Positions 6,488 to 15,968 of a stretch of DNA of 49,730 bases are shown in pieces. Where the stretch lies: the NCBI GenBank assembly GCA_016844745.1, contig JAERMQ010000047.1, positions 1 to 49,730 on the forward strand, in the 5' to 3' direction. The notes under the pieces were generated by a model, which was not told the origin of the DNA, did not search any database, and worked only from the letters and a program-made list of their open reading frames with translations. Made by a program: the position numbers and the translations under genes. Within the stretch, counting starts at the first letter, position 1. The number at the start of each line of letters is the position of its first letter. This DNA is from Ignavibacteria bacterium. Its GTDB lineage: Bacteria; Bacteroidota; Ignavibacteria; Kapaibacteriales; UBA2268.

Positions 6488-6817
6488 ATGGAATTTATCA
6501 AAACCAAGCTATATAATATACAGGATTCCATAAATAATATAGAAGATGCCCTGCAGGGCTTAGCTTTCGAAGATTACCGAACCAATAGAAAAAAAATGAT
6601 ATTCGTGGTTGGAAATATCGAATCAATTATCAATGATATTACCGATTTACCTGAAGATTTTCGTTCATCGCATCCTGAAATGAATTGGGATAATTTTCTT
6701 TCGCTAAAAGAAAAAATCGTAAATTCTGAGGTAGGTGTCAATGAAGAAGAAATCTGGAAAGTATCAAAACAAAAATTAAAATTACTTAGAAAATTTATTG
6801 AATCAAATATTCGTTAA
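6488..6817 (+). CDS. HepT-like (DUF86) protein lacking the RX4-6H catalytic motif
   Basis: A 109-residue helical protein. LAFEDYRTNRKKMIFVVGNIESI, then LPEDFRSSHPEMNWDNFLSLKEKIVN and VGVNEEEIWKV follow the DUF86/HepT pattern: 'sfedF...', 'n.EiIGEA', 'lPe.fr..yPei.W..i..mRN..vH.YfgVd...vW'. In active HepT the last part has Arg-x4-6-His-x-Tyr; here the aligned positions read K74, N79 and E81, so the motif is lost. HepT toxins come with an MntA nucleotidyltransferase gene, and none is present. It is probably a repurposed or decayed member. It is followed within 10 bases by an aminotransferase gene. Confidence 0.55.
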   Translation: MEFIKTKLYNIQDSINNIEDALQGLAFEDYRTNRKKMIFVVGNIESIINDITDLPEDFRSSHPEMNWDNFLSLKEKIVNSEVGVNEEEIWKVSKQKLKLLRKFIESNIR

Positions 6818-6827
6818 TCAAAAAGAA

Positions 6828-7976
6828 ATGATATATTTTAATAATACTGCAACTTCATTTCCGAAACCGGAAAATGTTATTAAAGCGGTTATTGAGATTT
6901 TAAATTCACCGCCAACTCACTCCTCACGCTCAGGAATTGAAGAGGAATCCCAGGATATTTTTTTTACCTGCAGGATTAAACTTGCAAAATTATTCAATGC
7001 CCCTGACCCCATTAGGATTGTATTCACATCAGGCAGCACCGAAGCTTTGAATCTTGCAATCAAAGGATTAGACCTGCAAGGCGGGCATATTGTTTCAACG
7101 AAAATTGAGCATAACAGTGTTATCCGCCCACTTAAAACGTTGGAGGAAGAAGGAAAAATTGAACTTACTTTCGTTGATTGTGATAAATACGGTTACGTCG
7201 AATCCGGTAATATTGAAAATGCGATTCATCAGAATACCAAAGCAATTATAGTGAATCATTGTTCAAATGTAACCGGGGCTGTTCTCGATATTAAGACTAT
7301 ATCGGCAATTGCAAAAAAGCATAGCTGCAAAATAATCGTCGATGCATCACAGGCAGCAGGGTGCCTGCCAATCGACGTCCGGGATTGGGAAATTGATTTG
7401 ATGGCATTTACGGGACATAAATCACTATTCGGGTTGCAGGGAATCGGGGGACTCTATATCCGGGATGGCATTGAATTAAAGCCTCTAAAAACAGGCGGAA
7501 CCGGCATAAAAAGCGAATATCTTACACAACCTAAAATAATGCCGATTTATTATGAAGCAGGAACTCAAAACCTCCCGGGTGTTGTGTCGTTAAATGCCGG
7601 ATTGGATTTTATTTCCGAGACGGGCATCGATGTCATCCAACGGAAAAAAGAGCGGCATATTTCTTATATAACCGATGAATTGAAGAATTATGACCGGATT
7701 ACAATATATAATTCAATCAATAATTCGAGCGGTACCGTATTTACATTTAATATAGATGGAATGGTGCCGGAGGAAGTAAATTACATCCTCGAAAGTTCAT
7801 ATAACATACATGTACGCTCCGGTCTGCATTGTGCCCCTCTTATGTTAGACGCACTGAATGTTCGTCCGTGGGGTACAGTCCGCGCCAGTCCATCCTATTT
7901 CTCGACGGATGAGGAAGTCGAAAAATTTATTATGGCAATTAAGGAAATCATGAGAAGTTTTGCAGGTAAAAAATGA
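6828..7976 (+). CDS. Class V aminotransferase, cysteine desulfurase family
   Basis: 382 residues from the ATG at 6828 (MIYFNNTATSFPKPENV); an ATG 30 bases earlier overlaps the previous gene and adds residues not seen in the family. The PLP Schiff-base lysine is K198 (AFTGHKSLFG), and a cysteine suited to persulfide formation is C335 (VRSGLHCAP). The layout matches the IscS/SufS relatives often annotated simply as 'cysteine desulfurase family protein'. No iscU or suf gene is nearby, so the sulfur acceptor is unknown. The next gene overlaps its stop by four bases. Confidence 0.88.
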   Translation: MIYFNNTATSFPKPENVIKAVIEILNSPPTHSSRSGIEEESQDIFFTCRIKLAKLFNAPDPIRIVFTSGSTEALNLAIKGLDLQGGHIVSTKIEHNSVIRPLKTLEEEGKIELTFVDCDKYGYVESGNIENAIHQNTKAIIVNHCSNVTGAVLDIKTISAIAKKHSCKIIVDASQAAGCLPIDVRDWEIDLMAFTGHKSLFGLQGIGGLYIRDGIELKPLKTGGTGIKSEYLTQPKIMPIYYEAGTQNLPGVVSLNAGLDFISETGIDVIQRKKERHISYITDELKNYDRITIYNSINNSSGTVFTFNIDGMVPEEVNYILESSYNIHVRSGLHCAPLMLDALNVRPWGTVRASPSYFSTDEEVEKFIMAIKEIMRSFAGKK

Positions 7977-8263
7977 AAGTTATTCAGGAGAAAAAAATCG
8001 AAGGATGCCTCGAAGGAAACAATGTATGGGATCTATTGCTTGATGATGTTATTACCAAAGAAATTATTTTTTATTTAGGAAAAAAAGGCAAATTATTATA
8101 CATAGATAGTTTCGAGAAACCTTACTTCCGAATTATTGTGCGTTCAAAATACACGGTTAAAGGTACACAATCCAACAAATCAATTAGGGTATTCCTTCCC
8201 GATAACCAAAACATTAATCTGTTAGACGACCTGAAGAGTTATATTGCAGAATATTCAATTTAA
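7973..8263 (+). CDS. Small protein of unknown function
   Basis: A 96-residue soluble protein, no signal peptide, no cysteine pair beyond C12. It starts in an ATGA overlap with the stop of the class V aminotransferase, so it is coupled to it in translation. I do not recognise a domain. The close coupling suggests a partner role such as an accessory or acceptor protein, but nothing in the sequence confirms that. Confidence 0.7.
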   Translation: MKVIQEKKIEGCLEGNNVWDLLLDDVITKEIIFYLGKKGKLLYIDSFEKPYFRIIVRSKYTVKGTQSNKSIRVFLPDNQNINLLDDLKSYIAEYSI

Positions 8264-8307
8264 AACCAAAATCCGGGTAGGTATAAAAGTCACTCCCTAA
8301 GAGGTTG

Positions 8308-8424
8308 TCTCATAAGTATAAAAAAGGGAAGAGCGTCATTCAGAGCGAAGCGAAGAATCCAGTCCAAATGCTGCTTCTGGATTCTTCGCTTCGCTCTGAA
8401 TGACATTCTTTTAGACTTATGAGA
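8308..8424. repeat. Nested inverted repeat, 28-bp perfect inner arms and 10-bp outer arms
   Basis: Inner arms 8335-8362 and 8377-8404 are exact reverse complements of the GTCATTC...GAATCCAG family. They are enclosed by TCTCATAAGT (8308-8317) and ACTTATGAGA (8415-8424). The double structure resembles a small non-autonomous mobile element. It fills most of the gap between 8263 and 8595; the rest of that gap is AT-rich with a short CGGGAAATTCCCG palindrome near 8553. Confidence 0.85.
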
Positions 8425-8594
8425 ACACTTCAATAGTAATTTCCCATTCATCATGATGGGATTAGGGTATGTGTGTTTAATTTAAAATGCATAACCGGGA
8501 ACATATTTTTTTTGGCATTTAAATTGATAATTATATTTAATAATAAACAAATCGGGAAATTCCCGGGGGTTTATTCATTAATATAAGGCTTGAA

Positions 8595-9899
8595 ATGTTA
8601 AAAAAGTTTTTATTTTTGCTGCTCCTTACAATAATTGTCCAGCCAGTTGCTGCACAAAGAATCAGCTTAATGAACCAAACTATAAATTCTTCAGGTTTAA
8701 ATAATTTACCTTCGGAAGTCAGGCAATTGCAAAGCAGTCATGATATTGAACTCTCAAAAGTACCTGTCAGTCTTCAATTGGAATCAATATATGGTAAGTT
8801 CTCTTATTTCAGGGAAGCCCTTTTCAGTAAATTAAATTCAGTCCGGGTTACATTTAATGAACTTGAAAATACTATCACAATAAATAATTTAATTGGCGCT
8901 AATGTGACGCTTCAGCTTAATATTTCCTATTACAGGTTAACTGAACAATTAAAAGCATTTTTATCCGATACGATTAATTCCATTTTGCGACAAAGCATTA
9001 GGGGTGATGTTCTGAAAAATGCTTTTTACATGACTGTTTTCGAAGAACTGAAGGATAACGACCATTTGAAAGGAATGCCCTCGTTTGCCGGTTCGGATTA
9101 TCAAACAAAATTAGCAAAATCTTTGGCTTGGATGCTTACTAAATCCGCCGAATCTGAATTATTACATCAGATTATACCGGTTATTCCGGACTTCAATATT
9201 TATGTTCTACAAAAAGATAATCCGAATTATGCAAAATTACTTGCTTCAATTTTTGAAAAATGTATGAATACATCAATATCCATTAACCGCTCAAAGATTT
9301 CCGAATCGCTCGATGCTGCTGAAAGTAATCTGACCCGCTCCTATTTAAATTATTCTCATTATCAATTCGTAGCGGATGTAGGAATAGCTTATACCGATGA
9401 TGAATCCCGAATCGGTGGGAGTTTGTTATTTGCTTATAAAGTTGACCCCGATACACAATTGGATTTTATTGCAGCAAGTGAAATACCGCGTAGCGAATCT
9501 TCCTCAACTTATTTACCGTTGCGCTCCCAGATTGGATTTATATATCGTTCAACACCATTTTCGGGTATAACCGATGTACCGGTTTTCAGGTCAATGACTG
9601 ATTTGGAAATTGATTTTACTTTCTCAACTTTCCTTGGTAGTAATAATTTTAATTCGAGCAATATTTTCGAAACAGGTTTCTTATTTTCCGAACCAATCGG
9701 AAGCTTAATTATGGGTGCAGGGTATTTCGTAATGTTTTCGGCAACCGGGAAAACTATACCTCCGGTTCATTCATTAGCATTGACCTTCAAGGGATTTTCG
9801 CCTAATTCACCAGTGCTTACTATTGGTATTACTCAACAGGCAAAAAGAGTTATTTCACCTGCCATTGAGATTAGCATACCGTTTTTCTCAAAAAAATAA
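8595..9899 (+). CDS. Exported protein of unknown function, probably outer membrane
   Basis: A 434-residue protein with a clear signal peptide (MLKKFLFLLLLTIIVQPVAAQ). The central part (about 90-270) is mostly helical. The C-terminal 180 residues alternate polar and hydrophobic positions as in beta strands and end with SIPFFSKK, an aromatic-rich terminal strand. A barrel or beta sandwich is likely. I do not recognise the family. It is followed after 12 bases by another exported protein of similar design, and the two probably act together. Confidence 0.75.
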   Translation: MLKKFLFLLLLTIIVQPVAAQRISLMNQTINSSGLNNLPSEVRQLQSSHDIELSKVPVSLQLESIYGKFSYFREALFSKLNSVRVTFNELENTITINNLIGANVTLQLNISYYRLTEQLKAFLSDTINSILRQSIRGDVLKNAFYMTVFEELKDNDHLKGMPSFAGSDYQTKLAKSLAWMLTKSAESELLHQIIPVIPDFNIYVLQKDNPNYAKLLASIFEKCMNTSISINRSKISESLDAAESNLTRSYLNYSHYQFVADVGIAYTDDESRIGGSLLFAYKVDPDTQLDFIAASEIPRSESSSTYLPLRSQIGFIYRSTPFSGITDVPVFRSMTDLEIDFTFSTFLGSNNFNSSNIFETGFLFSEPIGSLIMGAGYFVMFSATGKTIPPVHSLALTFKGFSPNSPVLTIGITQQAKRVISPAIEISIPFFSKK

Positions 9900-9911
9900 T
9901 TGGAACTCTTA

Positions 9912-11432
9912 ATGAAAATTTTCTCTTTATATATTTTAATTTTCTTTATAGTTTTAAATGAAGCGACAAGTAAAAATCAGGATATAAACGTAATCAATTA
10001 TTATGCTGCCGGTAATTGCCTGGATGGAAAGCCGGAAGTAGGGAAAATCAATCTTTTACGCTTCTATCCGGTTTATGCTTTACGCGATAGCACAGTTGCA
10101 GTAAAGATTACAATTTACAACGGCTCAAATGTTTATATACGCGAAGCTGTAAAAATGGATGAGGGACGTTATTGGCAGTCACTGTCGCCTGATTTACCTT
10201 TAGGCAGCAGCATTCACCGAATTGATATTGAAGTTCGCGTCAGGCTGAAATCTTCCCCTCTTTCTGAAAATTATAAAAAAATGATGAAAGCCGCCAATAG
10301 TAAAACCAATGCCCTATTCGGATTCAGCACATCGATAAGTAATGGGAATTTTTATTTGAATTCTATTAATACTAATATTGAAAAGTTATCAATGGAAATG
10401 AAAAATTTTGATGCCCAAAATATTTCTTCATTGAATAATTATTTCAAATTTATCGATAATAATTATCATGAGTCTTTTGGTAAATTGAACGATAAAATCG
10501 ATGATATGCTCTTGATTGCAGATAAAAGGTTTACCGAGATTGCAAAACAGAAAGAAATACCGGATACTCTCGATTCCCACACATCTGCTGATAATATAGA
10601 ATCAGCTATTCCGAAAGAAGAAGTTCGCCGGTTCAAAGCAGAATGGGAAGAAATCCGGAATACATTAAAAAGCAGTCAGTCGAGTTTCGAGCAATACAGT
10701 ATTGTAAATTCCGATAAATTCGAGCAGATAACGAAATTAATAGGCGAAATAAATAAAAAACTCGACGAAGCAAATGCCGCCAACAATAGCATCAGAGACA
10801 TATTTGCCGCTGCGGCAAAAGATGGTAAAGAAACGATTTCAATCGACAATAAAAAGCTTGCCGGTTATACTGATACATTGAAGGCTGAACTACTGCGGGA
10901 AATAGAGAAAGAAACAATTGATACAAATGTTATTGGTCCCCCGATAAAACGTTCGGATATTATTTTGGATGATACATTATCAGAAGTAAAAATTCTTTAT
11001 AAAAATTATAACACAGCTACAAAAACTTACCCTCAGCTTGAACCACGTGAAAACCTTGGCATTTTTCGATTCCGTTTGATACCAATTGCAATCATCGGAC
11101 AGAATCTGCATAAATCATTATCCGGTATGAGCAGCGTTGTAATGGAAGTGGGGCTTTCATTCGGCAATCAATCTATAATCAGTAATAATTTATTTAGTCC
11201 TGAATTCTTGGTAGAAAGATTTGGAGTATCTTTAGCATTCAATCTTGCTGCAGTTCAAGGCAAGACGGAGGTTTTTGCACTCGCATTTACTTATGATTTT
11301 AATTCAATTGTATCAATTGGAATTGGTGTAAATTACCCAAGCGGCTCGAACATCTCTCAAGGTTATTTCAGTATAGGAATAAATAAACGAGCATTTGAGG
11401 CTCTGTTCTGGGAAGCAGGGAAGGCTTTTTAA
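9912..11432 (+). CDS. Exported coiled-coil protein of unknown function
   Basis: 506 residues from the ATG at 9912, which has GGA upstream; a TTG at 9900 is in frame but less likely. A signal peptide ends near ATSKNQ. Residues about 25-110 look beta-rich (an Ig-like or transport-associated domain). Residues about 140-330 are heptad-rich and should form a coiled coil. The last 150 residues are beta-strand like. It lies directly after another exported protein. The build, with periplasmic rod and C-terminal beta region, suggests an envelope-spanning or surface part; function unknown. Confidence 0.75.
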   Translation: MKIFSLYILIFFIVLNEATSKNQDINVINYYAAGNCLDGKPEVGKINLLRFYPVYALRDSTVAVKITIYNGSNVYIREAVKMDEGRYWQSLSPDLPLGSSIHRIDIEVRVRLKSSPLSENYKKMMKAANSKTNALFGFSTSISNGNFYLNSINTNIEKLSMEMKNFDAQNISSLNNYFKFIDNNYHESFGKLNDKIDDMLLIADKRFTEIAKQKEIPDTLDSHTSADNIESAIPKEEVRRFKAEWEEIRNTLKSSQSSFEQYSIVNSDKFEQITKLIGEINKKLDEANAANNSIRDIFAAAAKDGKETISIDNKKLAGYTDTLKAELLREIEKETIDTNVIGPPIKRSDIILDDTLSEVKILYKNYNTATKTYPQLEPRENLGIFRFRLIPIAIIGQNLHKSLSGMSSVVMEVGLSFGNQSIISNNLFSPEFLVERFGVSLAFNLAAVQGKTEVFALAFTYDFNSIVSIGIGVNYPSGSNISQGYFSIGINKRAFEALFWEAGKAF

Positions 11433-11446
11433 ATTTGAAGTTTTAT

Positions 11447-13690
11447 TTAATCCTGAAAAAATTCCATTGTTTGTTGTCCTTGGATCTTCAATTTCCATCG
11501 GTTATTGCCGATATGCTCGGCTTCGTTCTCAAGCACATTTAAAATTGTTTGTTCTTCGGGTGTAATTCCGTTTTTTAATAATGGTAAGATATGAAGGACA
11601 ATTTCATCGAAAGTGGGACTTTTATTTTCCCGTTCCAATCTTCTCAGATAAGAGATGATATAGTATTTTACTCTTAATTTAACATCTATTTGAGTTTTGA
11701 ATCTACCGGTAATTTTTATGGTAAATAATTCTGTTTTCTCGGAATAATCGAAATTATCCAAAAGAAAAGGAGTCAAGTCGGAATATTCTTTTTTCAATAA
11801 ATCCAGAAATCCTAATTCCAATCCCTTAATAATAAGTTCATCATTAATTTGTTCGAGTGTTGCACCATGATTTTTTGCAATAATACCTTCAATTGTTTGT
11901 AGTACAATTTCGCCAATATCAATCCCCAGGGCGGCTTTCAGAATATACTTAGGACGATTTACTTTTTTGAAATTAATAATTAATTGCCCGGATAATACTG
12001 TAAAGGGATGCTGACGCTTTTTAAAACTTGTTTGTCCGTTTTTTTGTGCAACAGCGCCGGCATATTCGAATCCACATCGCTCGGCTGTATCGATAATCAA
12101 ATGCCAAAATTCAGGGTCTTTATGTGCAAAAACAAACGACATCCATCTATCATATTTAAGTACCCGGTACATTTCTTCGATAGATTTTGTAATAAGTTGA
12201 TTATACTCTTGTTTTGTTTTATTTTGCTCGCCCCCTTCAATTGCTTCGAGACGGTAATCCTCATCAGTTACTTTCAAATCTAACCAGGCATTCCACATAA
12301 TAGACAAATCAAGGTATGGTATTTTTTTCCCGTAAGGCGGGTCTGTATAAATATAATCTATCGAACTTGTTTTGATAAAGCTTAAATCAGTAGCAGAACC
12401 ATTTATTATTTGAAGATTATTTATTGTATTCTCATTTATTTTAAATTCAATATCTTTTTTTGCATTGAGCACAGCATTCACTTTTTTCGTGAATGTATAT
12501 ACTATATCTAATGAAGTTGGATTAGAAGCGATTCTATAACGGTAATACATCATTGGACCACTATTTCCTGCATTTGGACCAGCATAAGTTGAATGATGAT
12601 AAGTAAGATTAATCTTATTAACAGTGCTTGAAAAGGCAAGCAATAATGATTTGCGTATATTTTTATTTTTTTCCTGTAAAATCAAATGTTTTAAATAGGC
12701 AAGCTCGGCTAATTGTTGTCTGCAGAATAATTGCTCTATAGTTTCGACATCAGAACCTTTTGGTAATTGTAATCCTTTAGGGAAAGGATACTTATTTAAT
12801 ATTTTAGTATATTGATGTTCATTTTTTGGAGCTTTTTTTTCAAATTCAGTTATTATTTTCTGAAATGAATCATTCAATTCGGAAATATTAACAGGGGAAG
12901 TCAAAGCCTCCACAATGAAACCGGATAAAGGATTCAAATCAACATGAATAGCTTTTCTATCCAGCATTAATGATTCAATAACTGTGATTCCGCTGCCGCT
13001 AAATGGATCTAAAACCAAATCACCCGGTTGAGTATATGTTCGGATATATTCATGTACAACATTCCAGGATTGTTTGGTAAAATATCCATGAACACCGAAA
13101 TGCCTTTTAGCTGCTCGCTTTCTTACCGGAATTTCATCTAAAAGAGGTAATTTTAAATAATCATAATCAACCGTTTTGTTCTGACCTTGCCTTTGGGGAT
13201 TGTAGTCGTATTTCTTTCCGCCATGGAAGGAATCAGGGCTTAGAAAAGAACTAAATACATCCCAGTAATTATCTATTTCCTGAATATTAAAATATAAAAT
13301 CGGTTTTTCTTCTTCAGGACGAAATAAAATAAATTCCCTGCCATTACACAATGCAAAAAATTTTGCCCTAATTTCAGGATGAATCGAATAGCTATATATT
13401 TGCTCTATATGGTCGCCGGATTTAATGTCCTCACTTGGGGATTTGGCATCAAGTACCCAAGCATAATTATTACCAATTTTTAGTAAATAATCAGGTATGA
13501 CTGTAATATTTCTTTTTTTTGAACCAATTTTTACAAATGGATGTCGAAGGCTTTTGCTTCTAATTATTTGGGAATTATCAAAACCTAATTTATATAAAAT
13601 TGGTAAAATAATTACTTCCCGAACACTATCCTCTTTAAAGTCAGGAGAATTAAGGGTATTAAAATCAAAATCACTGAAAATACCAGACAT
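11447..13690 (-). CDS. Nuclease-DNA methyltransferase fusion (HsdR-N-like domain plus N6/N4 methylase)
   Basis: A 747-residue protein. Residues about 15-155 resemble the N-terminal nuclease domain of type I restriction HsdR: PDYLL (D67), then LDAKSP (D81, K83) give a PD-(D/E)xK site. Then comes a split DNA methylase domain. Motif I DPFSGSG is at 228-234 and motif IV TDPPYG at 449-454, in the order I then IV, with about 215 residues between them that may contact DNA. Residues about 590-747 form a helical/winged-helix-like tail. It could act as a one-chain type IIG-like restriction-modification enzyme, or as a methylase with a regulatory nuclease. No separate restriction, specificity or antirestriction gene is adjacent. 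The domains are clear; the activity is inferred. Confidence 0.82.
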   Translation of the reverse strand: MSGIFSDFDFNTLNSPDFKEDSVREVIILPILYKLGFDNSQIIRSKSLRHPFVKIGSKKRNITVIPDYLLKIGNNYAWVLDAKSPSEDIKSGDHIEQIYSYSIHPEIRAKFFALCNGREFILFRPEEEKPILYFNIQEIDNYWDVFSSFLSPDSFHGGKKYDYNPQRQGQNKTVDYDYLKLPLLDEIPVRKRAAKRHFGVHGYFTKQSWNVVHEYIRTYTQPGDLVLDPFSGSGITVIESLMLDRKAIHVDLNPLSGFIVEALTSPVNISELNDSFQKIITEFEKKAPKNEHQYTKILNKYPFPKGLQLPKGSDVETIEQLFCRQQLAELAYLKHLILQEKNKNIRKSLLLAFSSTVNKINLTYHHSTYAGPNAGNSGPMMYYRYRIASNPTSLDIVYTFTKKVNAVLNAKKDIEFKINENTINNLQIINGSATDLSFIKTSSIDYIYTDPPYGKKIPYLDLSIMWNAWLDLKVTDEDYRLEAIEGGEQNKTKQEYNQLITKSIEEMYRVLKYDRWMSFVFAHKDPEFWHLIIDTAERCGFEYAGAVAQKNGQTSFKKRQHPFTVLSGQLIINFKKVNRPKYILKAALGIDIGEIVLQTIEGIIAKNHGATLEQINDELIIKGLELGFLDLLKKEYSDLTPFLLDNFDYSEKTELFTIKITGRFKTQIDVKLRVKYYIISYLRRLERENKSPTFDEIVLHILPLLKNGITPEEQTILNVLENEAEHIGNNRWKLKIQGQQTMEFFQD

Positions 13691-13816
13691 TATCTAATAA
13701 TATATTTTTTTATTTATTACTATTACTTTGAACAGACAGGAATGTCTGTTTTACCCTTTTTAATTAAGTAGGTCAGAAATTCACTTTCTGAAAATTAATA
13801 AAAATAAAGAATATCA

Positions 13817-14695
13817 TTACGCTTGCAGCATTAGATTAAGGAACTCGGTTGAGCGCTTGAAATCTTCTTCCAACTCGAAAGTGAAAACCTCTAAATCCAT
13901 ATCGATTAAATTCGGGAATGCTTCGCATAACGCCTTCCATGAATCCTCATCATCGACGTTAACGGCTTTAATACCTTCGAAAAAATCGGCTCCCCAAATT
14001 TCGCAGAGAATATCCGAAAGCCTTACTGCCGCTACCAATCCCTTATAACGCTCCGGTGTTTCCATCGGTATGTTGTGATTGGAAATAATTATGCTAAGCT
14101 CGTCCGGCAGCTTCCAGAGCTTCGCTATAGCTGTTCCTACTTCAATATGATTAACTTCGAATAATGTCTTTTCGGCATCAATATCAATGTATCCTTCGTC
14201 CTTAACTAAATTAACCACATCCTGATATTTATCGGAATCAAATTGAAGCATGGCAAGTTTACCAATATCGTGAATCAAACCACCAATAAACTCAAATTCC
14301 TTAAATGAGCGCTTAATCTTGCCTGAGAGGGCTTTAGCGACCATTCCAGTGCATGAAGAATGCCACCAGAATTTCTCCATTAGTCCGGCTGCCTGATGAT
14401 GGGAACTCATAAGGAATTTAGAAAATATCGAAACACCAAGCACAATATTGGTCAGGCGGTTGAGTCCGAGCGTCATGATAGCTTGAGTTATTGAATTTAT
14501 CTCTGTGCGTGATGCATAAAGAGGGGAATTTGCTATACGAAGCATTTTCATTGTTAGAGGCGCATCGGTTTCAATAGCACGAGCTATTTCGCGTGTATCG
14601 ACATTCTCATCCTCGAGTAGTTTCAATATTCTTGCTGCTACGGGCGGCAAGGTTGCAAATTCCTGTGTTTCTATAATATTTTCTATCGTAGCCAT
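13817..14695 (-). CDS. HDOD-domain signalling protein
   Basis: A 292-residue soluble protein. The region from FATLPPVAARILKLLEDENV through LRIANSPLYAS to LIHDIGKLAML is the HDOD domain, a relative of HD phosphohydrolases. Here an HD pair is present in LIHDIGK, along with NHIEVG. HDOD proteins occur in chemotaxis, motility and stress signalling and usually do not hydrolyse nucleotides. No receiver or kinase domain is fused to it. It stands alone, divergent from the biotin ligase gene. Confidence 0.88.
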   Translation of the reverse strand: MATIENIIETQEFATLPPVAARILKLLEDENVDTREIARAIETDAPLTMKMLRIANSPLYASRTEINSITQAIMTLGLNRLTNIVLGVSIFSKFLMSSHHQAAGLMEKFWWHSSCTGMVAKALSGKIKRSFKEFEFIGGLIHDIGKLAMLQFDSDKYQDVVNLVKDEGYIDIDAEKTLFEVNHIEVGTAIAKLWKLPDELSIIISNHNIPMETPERYKGLVAAVRLSDILCEIWGADFFEGIKAVNVDDEDSWKALCEAFPNLIDMDLEVFTFELEEDFKRSTEFLNLMLQA

Positions 14696-14876
14696 AAAAT
14701 CAAAATAATAAATAATATAATTTTATAAATTAATCTAAACTCACGAAAATACCAAATTCTTAAGTTCATTTTCAAAATAATTTGTTTACAAATAGCAAAT
14801 TCGGCATATTTGAATTTAATTTTAAAACCTATGAAAATAATTTCGGGGAAAATACTGATAATAGGATTAAAAAAAT

Positions 14877-15803
14877 ATGATGGTATTTACTGACAACATT
14901 TCTTTCACCGATACACTATTGGAACAGCATTTTCATTGGGAGAAAATATCTTCCGGTTCACTCGAAATACCGCTCCGGAACTTGTCGATAAGACTGTTTA
15001 ATAATAATACTATGTATTCAACACAAAGCAGTATCTCCGGAAATTCGGATTATTTTTTTATAACGAAATTTGCACGGGAATCACAATACTACTCAATGCT
15101 TGAATTAACTAAACAAAATAAAAACCTGCCTGCGAAAATATTTTGCATTGCCGGTTCAGGTGAGAATTTCCATGGCAACAGAAACCGGCGATGGGAGAGC
15201 CCACCCGGTAATATTTACCTAACGGCATATTTTTCACCTAAAATAATTTTAGAAGGATTTGCTTCTGCGTTTTTAGCTCTGTCGGCAGTCTCAGTACTCG
15301 AAGTAATAGATTCATATATTGAATTAACCGGTAAAGCATCTGTTAAATGGGTTAATGATATACTCATTGACGGAGCAAAGGTCGCCGGAGTATTATCCCA
15401 CTGTCAGACTACCGGTTCAATATTAACGGACGTTATAATCGGTATCGGATTGAATGTTGAAACAAAGCCGGAATCAGAACCAACGATATATGTCCCTAAA
15501 GCAGCATGTCTAAATGATTGCCTGAATAAGGAATCCATGATTACCTTTGGGGATACTGCCAAAAGACTCATTCAAAAACTAATATTTAATTACAATTTGA
15601 TAGTGTCGAATAGGATGCAAGTGTTGTTGAACAAGTATCGAGAACGTTCTATAGTAGTTGGAAAACATGTTGAAATTTATTCCGACTATGATTCGAATGA
15701 AAAAATAGCTGATGGAGAAGTTGAGCGAATCGGTGAAAATCTTGAACTGTACTTAAAAGGACAATCAAAACCTTTCATTAATGGAAGGTTGGTATTGGTG
15801 TAA
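14877..15803 (+). CDS. birA: Biotin--[acetyl-CoA-carboxylase] ligase (BirA catalytic type)
   Basis: A 308-residue protein that attaches biotin to carrier lysines via biotinyl-AMP. The segments NRRWESPPGNIYLT and KWVNDILIDGAKVAGVL are the conserved biotin/ATP-binding signatures of the ligase. DVIIGIGLNVE follows in the usual position, and a C-terminal SH3-like domain is present (about 265-308). There is no N-terminal winged helix, so it should not act as a repressor. The first 60 residues are longer than in minimal ligases. The two first codons are both ATG, so the start may be 14877 or 14880. Confidence 0.85.
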   Translation: MMVFTDNISFTDTLLEQHFHWEKISSGSLEIPLRNLSIRLFNNNTMYSTQSSISGNSDYFFITKFARESQYYSMLELTKQNKNLPAKIFCIAGSGENFHGNRNRRWESPPGNIYLTAYFSPKIILEGFASAFLALSAVSVLEVIDSYIELTGKASVKWVNDILIDGAKVAGVLSHCQTTGSILTDVIIGIGLNVETKPESEPTIYVPKAACLNDCLNKESMITFGDTAKRLIQKLIFNYNLIVSNRMQVLLNKYRERSIVVGKHVEIYSDYDSNEKIADGEVERIGENLELYLKGQSKPFINGRLVLV

Positions 15804-15830
15804 GAAAATTTTAATAAAACTCTTCTTTTT

Positions 15831-15900
15831 GTCGCTTTGAACAAAGTGAAGAATCAGGAAACTGTATTGTGACTGGATTCTTCACTTCGTTCAGAATGAC
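15831..15900. repeat. Imperfect inverted repeat of the GTCATTC...GAATCC family
   Basis: Arm 15831-15857 (GTCGCTTTGAACAAAGTGAA and following) faces the better conserved arm 15873-15900 (CTGGATTCTTCACTTCGTTC then AGAATGAC). The right arm is identical over 28 bases to the right arm of the copy at 28711. It lies between the convergent birA and hslU genes. Confidence 0.75.
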
Positions 15901-15968
15901 AATCTTCCTGACTTTTGACAAAGTCTCGATAGCAGGAATGACTAACTATAACTACTTAATTAAAAAAA

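Noticed and set aside
11447..13690. Type I restriction system
   Set aside because: Only the HsdR N-terminal type domain is present; there is no helicase domain, HsdM or HsdS gene.
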